A program made the position numbers and the translations under genes. DNA of 64,000 nucleotides from Beroe forskalii (lineage: Eukaryota; Ctenophora; Nuda; Beroida; Beroidae): contig WFMF01000159.1 of the NCBI GenBank assembly GCA_011033025.1, forward strand, positions 1-64,000, written 5' to 3'. Positions 45,974 to 57,900 of the stretch are shown here, in pieces (position 1 is the first letter of the stretch; every line of letters begins with the position of its first letter). A model generated the notes under the pieces. That model was not told where the DNA came from and did no database searches. It saw only the letters and a program-made list of their open reading frames with translations.

Positions 45974-48900
45974 GTCGAGGAAAGTACTCCTTGCGGGACA
46001 GGAACACTCAGCGTCACCGAAGTAAGTGTTTAAGATTCAAACTAATACTATGATCTTTTTAATGTTCCATCATCGAAAAAATTAAATTCGATTTTTTTAC
46101 AACATACTACCACATCAATTCGTCCACCTGTTCAGATTATATTAACTTATTAAAAACATTTATTACTTTATTACATTGTGATACAGTCCGTCAGTAATCA
46201 ATGTGTGTCCTCATAAATCAAAACCAAAGGAGCAAAGGAGGGGTACCTACTCGGTAGTATAACTAAAACTAAAAGTCGTCTCCCCACGATCGACATGTCA
46301 GATTTTTCACATTCCTGCAGCACACTCAGTTTACTGCATTACGATGATGATTTGTTCCATTCTAGTCTTTATGACTCTATAATATTACATAGAAATTAAA
46401 TAATTGAAATTAAAATAATGTACTAATGTACACCCCACTCGCCCAGCGGCACAGGAGATACAGGACATGTTGGATGAAGCTGAGGATTCATGGTCGGATT
46501 CTGATGCAGGTTCAGGTACAGAGTTCGACGATGTTCAAATCGAAGTGGACAACACCGCTGATGATATTGCAGGGTACAGGGAAATGCTGGAGAAACTTCA
46601 AGGAGGTAATATTAACCCTCCTCCCTCATTGCAGGACGTCCTTTATGATTGGTCCTATGGTTTAATTATGAGCCTTCTAAAGACGAAACAGTTTGATAAG
46701 TTATCGTGTTATAATAGGTTAATTTGTTCCACTACTTAAGTAATGATTTTCTGACAGAGGGTTTAACCTGCAGGTGACGATGTTGCAAAAACGCCAGAGT
46801 TACCAACGTTCTTGAAGAACTGGAATCAAAAGGGCTATCGGAGAGGAAATTCTGAACAAGGAGAACAGCAGGGTGAAGAATCAGGTATGATCGAATCAGG
46901 AATTTTAACTCAGAGTTAGACCTTTATAAAAAATATAATAGGTGTACATATCCCCGCAGCCTCTCTATAACTATAACTATAAGGGCTGTAATTCGTATCG
47001 CACGCGCATGCGCGTGCGATATTACGAAAATATATCCCTCGAGGGCGCTGGCCCGAGTGGGATACTTATTGACCCTTTTTAACCGGCCCTTAAGAGCTTA
47101 AGGACAAAAACGACTTTGAGTTTTTTGTCCAAAGGGCCGGCTAAAAAATGGCCGGTTTAATTGAGGCCGATTAAATAAAAGGCCAGTTGATTTACGCCAG
47201 ATGAAACTTTTATTACTTGCCTTATGTACTGTTAAATTCATTTGACCGTCATCATAAAACACAGAAAATGACCTAAATCATGATATCAGAGCAGAATTTG
47301 AGTTTTCTGATGTAATTTACTTAGTACAAGCAAAATAAGCAAAAATTTCTTTGTTTAGGTTAGGCAACTGCTTGAAAAAAATTTGTCCAAGGGGCGGTTA
47401 AAATGGTTCAAAAATGATTCGATTTTTGTCCATAGGGCCGGTTAAAAAGGGCCAGGGCCAGTCATGTCTCGGGGGTTTTTAGTAAATTTATATCAGAAAT
47501 ATAGTTATAAATATGCAAATTAAAATTCATGCATTTTACTTGCGAGGCTGATATGAATGGGGTATATTGGGATTGTCTCCGACGATTTCATTTCCCGCCC
47601 CCTTCATGGTCAGCGACCTTGATTTTATAACTATAAGACGGTAAAACGTTATTACTTTTAATTCCTAGTTCTTAGTTCAAACGCCTTATAAATGGTGTCT
47701 AAAGCTTAAATTATGGTTTTTCAGGCCGTCAGGGCACTATATTTATTTATCATACAGCAGTGTTGAAGTTATTACAGGAAGGAAATTTCGAACCAGAATC
47801 TTTCTTCGCTTTGCGACGTGACCTCTGTAACAAAGCATATAATACAGGATTGAGAATCCCGCGGGTACATAGATAATAAACAGAATTAATACTACGTTAA
47901 GGCCGGTTGATGACATCGATAAAAGTTGATAACGTCCAGCACTATACCACAGAAAACGAAACTTTCAGCGCTAAATTCACCATGACAACCGCTGAAACTG
48001 CACGTGCTTCGCGATGTTTGCTGGGGGGAGAGGAGCTCTCTTTCTCGGGGGATCCTTTTTGGGAGCTTTGATTGTTTGTCTGACAGCTAAATAATCCTGA
48101 ACTCTCCTGTACAGTATACTGCCGAGACAACAGCTAACACTCCAGCCAGGATTAGCAACAATTGCAGTGTACAATCTGCCTGCATGATCTGCAGCGGGCT
48201 AACACCAGTTGGCTGGCACACCAAGTTACCATGGCGACGTAGTGAAGAAGTCCTTGCCCTTCGCGCCTTAGAGGTTCTAAGGATACTCTCTTGCTGTTCG
48301 CCACTGAGCTCATCCCAAGGCTTTTTCTTCCTCTTCTTCTCCTTCTTCTTCTTCTTCTTACTACTTTCTCCCCTTGCTGACCTCGTAACTCCTCCACTCA
48401 CCAGTAAGACCAATCTTTGTTTCTGAAATGGGGTCAGATAATCCAATGGGGGAACGGACAATTCATCTCACGACATTTCATCTCACGACACTTTACCTCG
48501 CAATATGTCAGCTCTACGCAAAGGTTAGGGTCTGGGTTAGGGTTGGGGTTAGTGTTTGGGTTAGGGTCAGGGTTAGGGTTTGGGTTAGGGTTATGGTTAG
48601 GGTCAGGACACGGAGATGAAGTGTCCTGAGATGAAATGTCGTGAGATGAGATGTCGCCCACCCAATCCAATGATCTTCAACATGCACACACACAAATGAC
48701 TGATTGGCACTGCCAAGCTTGTAGTTGTACGAGAAAAAACTTTTTTTTGATGATGATTGATAGATTTTGAAACTTGGTTGGTCATTCATTGATTTAAATG
48801 TTCATCAGACAAGAAGTACAAAGCACTTATTTTAAGATTTTAGATTGCTTTTAGTTGAAATACACATCTAAATCCTCTCGATAACAAATAACGAATTCAA

Positions 48901-51900
48901 TATGAAAACACATGCAAAAATGAATTTCACCCATTGTCTACAGTATTTGTGGGCGGCAAGACGCTTTTCATTCCTATTTCCTAAGTTCAAATTAGAAACA
49001 ACCTATTAATGGTTTCTTAAGCTTAAATTAATTTTGTTACCTTGGTAGGGATCGTTCGCATATATTACATTATCATCTAGGGGAGGCCGGAAGGGGGCGT
49101 TTTCAAATGATTACGTAATAAAAATATCAGTCAGTCAGAGTCAGTCAGTCAGAGTCAGTCAGTCAGAGTCAGTCAGTCAGAGTCAGTCAGTCAGAGTCAG
49201 TCAGTCAGAGTCAGTCAGTCAGAGTCAGTCAGTCAGAGTCAGTCAGTCAGAGTCAGTCAGTCAGAGTCAGTCAGTCAGAGTCAGTCAGTCAGAGTCAGTC
49301 AGAGTCAGTCAGTCAGAGTCAGTCAGTCAGAGTCAGTCAGTCAGAGTCAGTCAGTCAGAGTCAGTCAGTCAGAGTCAGTCAGTCAGAGTCAGTCAGTCAG
49401 AGTCAGTCAGTCAGAGTCAGTCAGTCAGTCAGAGTCAGTCAGTCAGAGTCAGTCAGTCAGAGTCAGTCAGTCAGAGTCAGTCAGTCAGAGTCAGTCAGTC
49501 AGTCAGTCAGAGTCAGTCAGTCAGAGTCAGTCAGTCAGAGTCAGTCAGTCAGAGTCAGTCAGTCAGAGTCAGTCAGTCAGAGTCAGTCAGTCAGAGTCAG
49601 TCAGTCAGAGTCAGTCAGTCAGAGTCAGTCAGTCAGAGTCAGTCAGTCAGAGTCAGTCAGTCAGAGTCAGTCAGTCAGAGTCAGTCAGTCAGAGTCAGTC
49701 AGTCAGAGTCAGTCAGTCAGAGTCAGTCAGTCAGAGTCAGTCAGTCAGAGTCAGTCAGTCAGAGTCAGTCAGTCAGTCAGTCAGAGTCAGTCAGTCAGAG
49801 TCAGTCAGTCAGGAGTCAGTCAGTCAGAGTCAGTCAGTCAGTCAGTCAGAGTCAGTCAGTCAGTCAGTCAGAGTCAGTCAGTCAGAGTCAGTCAGTCAGT
49901 CAGAGTCAGTCAGTCAGAGTCAGTCAGTCAGAGTCAGTCAGTCAGAGTCAGTCAGTCAGAGTCAGTCAGTCAGAGTCAGTCAGTCAGAGTCAGTCAGTCA
50001 GAGTCAGTCAGTCAGAGTCAGTCAGTCAGAGTCAGTCAGTCAGAGTCAGTCAGTCAGAGTCAGTCAGTCAGAGTCAGTCAGTCAGAGTCAGTCAGTCAGA
50101 GTCAGGTCGGTCAGGTCAGTCAGAGTCAGTCAGTCAGAGTCAGTCAGTCAGAGTCAGTCAGTCAGAGTCAGTCAGTCAGAGTCAGTCAGTCAGAGTCAGT
50201 CAGTCAGAGTCAGTCAGTCAGTCAGTCAGTCAGAGTCAGTCAGTCAGAGTCAGTCGGTCAGAGTCAGTCAGTCAGAGTCAGTCAGTCAGAGTCAGTCAGT
50301 CAGAGTCAGTCAGTCAGAGTCAGTCAGTCAGAGTCAGTCAGTCAGTCAGTCAGAGTCAGTCAGTCAGAGTCAGTCGGTCAGAGTCAGTCAGTCAGAGTCA
50401 GTCAGTCAGAGTCAGTCAGTCAGAGTCAGTCAGTCAGAGTCAGTCAGTCAGAGTCAGTCAGTCAGAGTCAGTCAGTCAGAGTCAGTCAGTCAGAGTCAGT
50501 CAGTCAGAGTCAGTCAGTCAGAGTCAGTCAGTCAGAGTCAGTCAGTCAGAGTCAGTCAGTCAGAGTTAGTCAGTCAGTCAGAGTCAGTCAGTCAGAGTCA
50601 GTCAGTCAGAGTCAGTCAGTCAGAGTCAGTCAGTCAGAGTTAGTCAGTCAGAGTCAGTCAGTCAGAGTTAGTCAGTCAGTCAGAATCCGACTAAATATCA
50701 GTTGTAGTGGCAATCAGCTAACATGCAGCTCAATATCGTCTTTTACAGGGCAGAATTCAGGAAGATCAAATCAAGAATTCGATCCTTTCTCAAGCTGTAA
50801 TGTCAACGTGGAAGAAACACCTAAGAGACCATCCAAAAGAAAACGAAAGAAGCCAACGTATGTTCTCACTAAAGCGAGGTTGTTGGAGATAATCGAAGAT
50901 ATCAAAAGTGCGAGCAAGAGTCCCTTTAAATACGCGCATGTTAGCCACATGGAAATAGTCACATATTTCACCAGTGAAGAAGGTTTTGAACATGAACTCG
51001 ATGCAGAAGCTAAGAAGACAGCAGCGGACAAAATCAGGCGCTACGTAAGTACCACATCACAAACGCATTTTGATTCTTTATAAAGTATAAGACGTTTATA
51101 TTACTTATACGTTAGACTTTTATGCGACATTATAGGCAGCTGTTTATAATAGGTTCTTTAGATAGGTACTTGAGTACAATTAATTTCTTAATTTGAAATT
51201 GAGAGTTACAATATACGTAACCAAGTATTGCAGTTTAAAAAATTGCTCCAATCATCAAAATATGAAGTTCTAGCTTATAACGCTTATCTTTTTAACATTC
51301 CATGTAGAGAGACGATCTAAAAAAACGGTCGAAATCCAGCAGTAGAGGGGCTGCTCTTCCCGATAGTGACGTGGTTTTCGATTTTAGTGGCTGCTTGAAA
51401 ACAGTGTCAGAAGACTCAAAGAAGTCTCGACCTGAACGCAAGAAAAGTTTCGATAGTTTAACTCGACAGGGGCAGAAATACAGGGTAGATCAGACTATGA
51501 AGAAAATTGATCGAGCAGTGGATCAGGTCTGGTAAACTACTTTTTTACATAATTAATCCAATAAGTACTTTGAGGAAATTGCGGTTTGCGCTTTCTGTAT
51601 TGGACTTAATCTGTACCTTCATTTTCCTTAAACACAATCTATTTAATACAACTGTGATGTGACGTCCAAAATTTTTAGAGATTTTCGTGACTAGATTTTC
51701 GTGACATTCAGATTTGCGAGAGCGATGATGTGCCGAGAGAATGCATTGATCAAGTTTTGAGATCACGGTACTCTACTGATTTCAAGAAAAAAACTTCTCC
51801 TACTGCAATCGAGGCTCTGGTAATTAGCAATTCTGCTCGCTTAATATTGTTGGCTGTATATGTGTGAGCATCAGCATATATAGTTTTAATTTCAGTGGGT

Positions 51901-54900
51901 TATACTACCTACCTATAACTATATTTGAGTATCTGGATGAAAATCCCCACAAACTTAAAACTCATAGAGGCATCAATATCAGTAACGTAACTATAAATAT
52001 TTCAGGCACATATGGTACACCTGAAAGCCACCAAGAGAGAGGCCACCGCCATATCCCAGTTTGCCAAAAGGTACGACTTGTACATACCTGGGGAACGCGT
52101 ACTGCGTAAAGAAAGAAGAAAGAGGCTACCACCGTACTCGTTTGGAAGGTAAGAAATATGCACTCACATGTGATTCAGTGATTCAAAAGGATTTTATCAT
52201 TGTTCTATTTGTCGCATTATTATGAGATTATAATGACTAATTCTCTTACAATTACATCATTCTATGTCAACAAGAGGCATAAAGATATTTGCGAATTTCT
52301 GGAAATCTATCGCTCAATTTTTTGATTTTAATTTTCATTAATTCGATCCTATCAATTATTTTTGGCTCTTTTAAACTAATTTTCAATCATTTTAATTCAT
52401 ACTGATTCTTATCTAAAATTCAACGGTGCACAGACCAGTACCTGTTGACTTGGAGGAGAACGATGAGGAGAAAACAGAGATCAATGTCGGCGTATTCGTG
52501 AGGCGGTCTGACATGGTCAAGCAAGCTCTACAGCAACTCATCGAGCGGAAAGATGTTGTGCCGGATGGAAAGTCTCGTATGGCTCTCCACATGGACTTTC
52601 ATCAAGGTACATTCAACCCCTCAATAAAATTTATTAAATTTAATATTTTGAGTTTATATTTTTCAATATGTATTATAAAATGTGTATTATAAAATATAAT
52701 GCATTATAAAATTATATGATGTGCTATCATTTTCATGATAGCATTGTTCGAAAAATTTCATGATAAAGGAATATGATTCCTAGGCATGCGATTATGGAAA
52801 TACCATATCGAACATAATTATCACGGACTTTAGTTTCACGGGCCTAAAATTTCACGGACATAAATAATAATATTCACGCTCGATCCTGCCACTTCAAATT
52901 TCAACCAAAATTCGAAATTTTCGGCTCGATTTTTCTCATTTTCTTCCACGATTTGAATACTTGAATTGAAGATTTTTTTCAATATTTTTCGTTGATTGAT
53001 ATGATAAATTTCCATATTTATGAAAAAGAAGTATAATTTCCTTAAAAATTTTATTTAAAGAGATGAAGTCAGAAACTTTCCGTCTCTACCTAGAAATTTT
53101 AAGAGGAAATACCGGACTTAATTTTCATGGACCTGAAAATCACGGACAAAATTTTCACAGACATTAATATTCACGCTGAGGTGCTCAGCGTGAATGTAAT
53201 GTCCGTGATAATTAGGTATGTCCGATAAAGAAATTATAGCACGATCGGCTTCGCCCTGTGCAATCAATAAGCACAATAATTCCTTTTTTGGAATCCTAAT
53301 ATTTATAGGTATTACCTTAGAATTACATTAGAATTAGAATTAGAATTAAAATTAAAATTAGAATTAGAATTAGAATTAGAATTAGAATTAGAATTAGAAT
53401 TAGAATTAGAATTGGAATTAGAATTAGAAGTAGAATTAGAATTAGAATTAGAATTAGAATTAGAATTAGAATTAGAATTAGAATTAGAATTAGAATTAGA
53501 ATTAGAATTAGAATTAGAATTAGAATTAGAATTAGAATTAGAATTAAAATTAGAATTAGAATTAGAATTAGAATTAGAATTAGAATTAGAATTAGAATTA
53601 GAATTAGAATTAGAATTAGAACTAGAATTAGAATTAGAATTAGAATTATAAATTAGAATTAGAATTAGAATTAGAATTAGAATAAGAATTAGAATCGGAG
53701 TTTAGTTTCACGAACGTTTATCCTTGACGAGTTGGTCTAGCGTGGTTCCACGCTAGGGAAGCGGTTGCCAACCGGTTGCGAACTGGTAGTAGAACGGTCC
53801 ACAACCGCTTCACTAGCGTGGTTCCACGCTACGTAGCGTGGCGACTAAGCTACGTAGCGTGGCGACCATGCTACGTAGCGTGTAACCACGGTATGTAGCG
53901 TGGTAGATTGCACTCAAAATACCATGCTACGTAGCGTGTAACCACGCTACGTAGCGTGGCTGATAATTAGGGTAATTAACGACGAAAAATGTCCAATATT
54001 GCGCAATCAACCACGCTACATACCGTGGTTCCACGCTACGTAGCATGGTCGCCATGCTACGTAGCGTGGAACCACGCTAGCGAAGCGGTTGTGGACCGTT
54101 CTACTACCAGTTCGCAACCGGTTGGCAACCGCTTCCCTAGCATGGAACCACGCTAGACCAACTCGTCAGGGATGTGCTCAAGGGTAACATTTTGTAATGG
54201 CGTGAAATTTGTGAGAAAATTCCCATTTATTTTAACTTAAATTTCACATTATTCATAATTTATAATTCCCCATTATTTATGTGTAGGTAGGTAGGTACTC
54301 TGAAGAAGCTAATAAGCGGGGGGGGGGAGACGATAGCAATTTTCAAGGAAAATGTCCAGGCCAGGTACACTTAAAAAGAACCCTCCCCGTTTAAGCAATT
54401 TTTGAAATTTTTATCACATTTAGTGCAAAATTTACTCAGAAATGGTGATTTTTTGTTCTTTCCTCCATATTTTTTGGTAATAAGTTTGTAAACTTGGCTA
54501 AGCGATGGTCTGGCTAGCATAAATCAAAGAAATTTCGATTACTTCCTGGGCAAAAACAATTAAGGAGTTTATTCGTTTCATCAGAAATCCAGGTCCACCC
54601 ACTTATTTGGCAGCCCCCCCGTTAGCAGGAAATTCTCAAACCCCCCACCCCGGTACGCTTAATTCAAACCCCCCGCTTATTAGCTTCTGCAGAGTAGGTA
54701 TTACATTGTAATCTATAAAACACAGTACAAAGTTGCAGTGATTCGATCAACTCATGTCTCTGTCTTATATTTTATATTAAGATTATTATATTAAGATTAT
54801 TATAATCTTAATTTAATAGACAATAAAAATATCCAAAGTGAGCAGAGCTGTGTCGTACGGGTTATAAGAAAGTAAGAATATGGGTAGTTGCTGTTAGAAA

Positions 54901-57900
54901 AATAGGCAATCTCGATTCTCGAGTGCCATCAATTTTCTGGAGAAAGCATAGGTTTGACGTCACTCAGCTCCATTTTACTTATGTGTACTAGTCTTTAAAA
55001 GAACTTAAAAAAACACGCCTGCAAAATTTGCAAAATTCCTTGGAGTTGGTATATATTGGTCTAATCTAATAAATGGCATAAATTGAGACCTCGATTCTCT
55101 CTAAATTCGATTTGAAAGCAATTAAAGCCCAGTAATATTTCCCTTCCCTGGGAAAATAGGAGGGAGAGAGAGAGAGAGGGACAGAAAGACTGAGCTATGG
55201 TGACTGGTCATGGTTTGGCGGTTGGATCAAAGATCATTATTTGCAGAATTTACATAAATCACCCCCAGCCGGAAAACCGCATCATTTGGAAAATTATATT
55301 CATAATATTCATTATATTATCAATAAATTCCTCTGAATAATAAGCCATATAATAATGCAATGTTATAAAGCAAAGTTAGAAATTGTGATTTCGCTAGTAT
55401 ATGAGACGGAATATTGTACGCACAGATATACCTACCTATACCTTCAACTGATGGCGCAGGTCGAACGCGCGAGGAGTTTAACTCGTGTCTCCTGCATGAT
55501 TTTACTATGTTAAGTGATACCTAAATATTCACATGTCCCTGACAATGAACAACTATGAATGTCACACCTTAAAGTAATTTAATTATAAGATATAAGCTCA
55601 ACAGTTTTATCGGCAGGGATGGACGGAGCCAGCTCACATCAGGAGGTCTTTGACATGAAGACGTCGAAACTTACGCAGGCAGGGCACAGTCTTAAATCAT
55701 GTCAAACATTTGCTGTCACCCTCATGAAATGTTCCATAGCAGTAGAAGAGAAGGTAAATAGAAGAGGGAAATCTTAATCGTTGATATCTCCTTTATGTTA
55801 CAATAATAAAACTAACTAATATTAACTTATCATCTAATTTCATAATGAGGTTAAACTTAAGTAGTATTTTAATTGTTTACATTTTAATCAACAAACAAAT
55901 AAATATCTTAAGGATAAGAATAAAATCATAATGATAAGTCCATCAGCTAGAGATAAATGCTATTTTAGTTTTACTGATCACCTATATTCCTATAGGTCAG
56001 CATGGAAGGCGGAAACCGAGATGCAACACCTAGTGAGGAGGTCTTATACAAAGTAAGACATCCAAACTCGTACAAGAACCTGAAACCATTGTCACTCGTA
56101 ATGGAAAAAGAATCTGCTGATCTTCAAGAGTTTTTAATGAACAGGTAAGGAACCATTATTGTTTCACTTTCAGTCGCTTAACATTAGAATTCTCATTGTC
56201 GATCCATCCAGTTCTGTTTGTTCCCAAACTCAAACTAATGAATTTTTGTACATGCAATAGGTAACCAATTTTTCAGTAGTACCTTATCGGGCATAATTAT
56301 CACGGACATTATTATAGTATTATCACGCTGGGCACCTTAGCGTGGATATTAATGTCCGTGAAAATTTTGTCCGTGATACTAATGTCCATGTCCATGATTT
56401 CAGGTCCGTGAAAATTAAGTCCGGTATTTCCTCTGAAAATTTGTAGGGTTGAGACGCAAAATTTCTGACTTCATCTCTTTAAATGCACAAATAATAAAAT
56501 CTTTAAGGAAATAATACTTCTTTTTCATGCTTAGTACCTGCAATATGAAAATTCATATTAATGAGCGAAAAATATTGAAAAAATCTTCAATTCAAGTATT
56601 CAAATCGTGGAAGAAAATGGGAAAAATCGAGCCGATAATTTCGAATTTTTGTTGAAATTTGAAGTGGCTGGATCGAGCGTGAATATTATATTATTTTTAT
56701 AATGTCCGTGAAATCTTAGGTCCGTGAAACTAAAGTCCGTGATAATTATGTCCGATAAGGTATACCTACTGAAGGCAACACTTATTTTATTTGTCAAACT
56801 ACTACACTTTTTTGTCACACTGTCACACTTTTGTGTCGCACAAGCGCTGTCAAACTGTCACAGTGTGACATACTTCAACTATAGGGTTAGGAACATGATT
56901 AGGGTATGGGTTAGGCTCAAGAGTTTGGGTTAGGTCATGGTTAGCGTCAGGGGAGAGAGGTAACATGTCTGTGAGGTAAAATGTCTGAGGAATTATAAGT
57001 CGGGTTCCCACAAAAAAGTGTGACGGTGTGACAAATGGTAAAAGTGTTGCCAAGTCGCCCTCAAATTTTTTGTAAGTATCTAATAATTAAACTATTAAAG
57101 GTATCCGGACGGCAAAGTTTTCTATACATACAACTTTGGCAATATTGAGTTTGCTGTGTATTGCGAGTTCACGACATGTAAACTGGATGGCAAATCTCGG
57201 AAAGCGATGATGGGACGAGGAGGGGCATACTGTACCCTCTGCAGTATCACTAAGGAGCAATACCACACCCCATCTGGAGTGAGAGTGCAGGTACGTATAT
57301 AATAAGTATATAAGATCCCCATAATTATTGCTTTATTGTCCCACTTTAATTTTCCTCGTAAAGTAATTTTCCTCGCAAGGTAAGTAATTCTATGGTTAAG
57401 TTTCTGTTTCAATTAAATATCAATTAAGAAGTAAATTCGAAGGACTCCTTCATCGAGTTTAACTGCGAGAAGAAGATGAGAGAATATGAGCGATATCTGA
57501 CAACGGATGGAACGATAGATGTCGGAATGGAAAGTAGGGCCAGGGATGGGTGGACACAGCGCCCATATGGGGTAGCTCATGGAGTTGTTGTTGTCCATGC
57601 TGCACTTAACATCGCGCTCTGGGTATCCAAAGTTGCAGTTCGTTCAAACGTGTAAGTAATATGAATGCTTTATTCGTATTATACAAATATGTAATGTTTC
57701 CATTTTTCAAGACAGCATCAAAATCTCAAAATTATTCTTTCATCGCATGAGCGGTGTGGGAGGCAACTCCCTAATTTTTCGCCACCGAGTTGATATATTG
57801 ATGTACCTATGTAAATTTTGATAATTTTGTCATTGGTTATCGCCGTGCGGGCCACGCCCATTTATTACCCGTTTTTGGTTGTGAACATTCTGATACTATA

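Larger units (their letters stand above)
52434..55753 (+). other. Catalytic D1 region of the recombinase (two exons)
   Basis: Exons 52434-52606 and 55617-55753 join in phase 1 to read MALHMDFHQG then MDGASSHQEVF. This aligns with RAG1 around D600 (ESCDGMGDVSEKHG) and with the Transib first-Asp block. The intron between them, 3.0 kb, falls two codons before the catalytic Asp and contains four repeats or elements. Confidence 0.8.

Noticed and set aside
45883-46021. Signal-peptide-like start MNVLFVYFYFWLFLF for the recombinase
   Set aside because: The hydrophobic part is a T-rich intron end; acceptors at about 45952 and 45973 explain it better, and a secreted recombinase is unlikely.
48525-48605. 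Chromosome end or fused telomere
   Set aside because: The TTAGGG-like tract is short, degenerate and enclosed by element termini with target duplication.
53412-53651. Glu-Leu repeat protein
   Set aside because: Hexamer GAATTA repeat read in frame.
57560-57640. HGVVVVHAALNIAL block as the second catalytic Asp region
   Set aside because: I first aligned it with the RAG1 LHCDIGNA block and thought an Asp was lost; the true RAG1 D708 lies before CTLC, and LDGK at residue 543 matches it.
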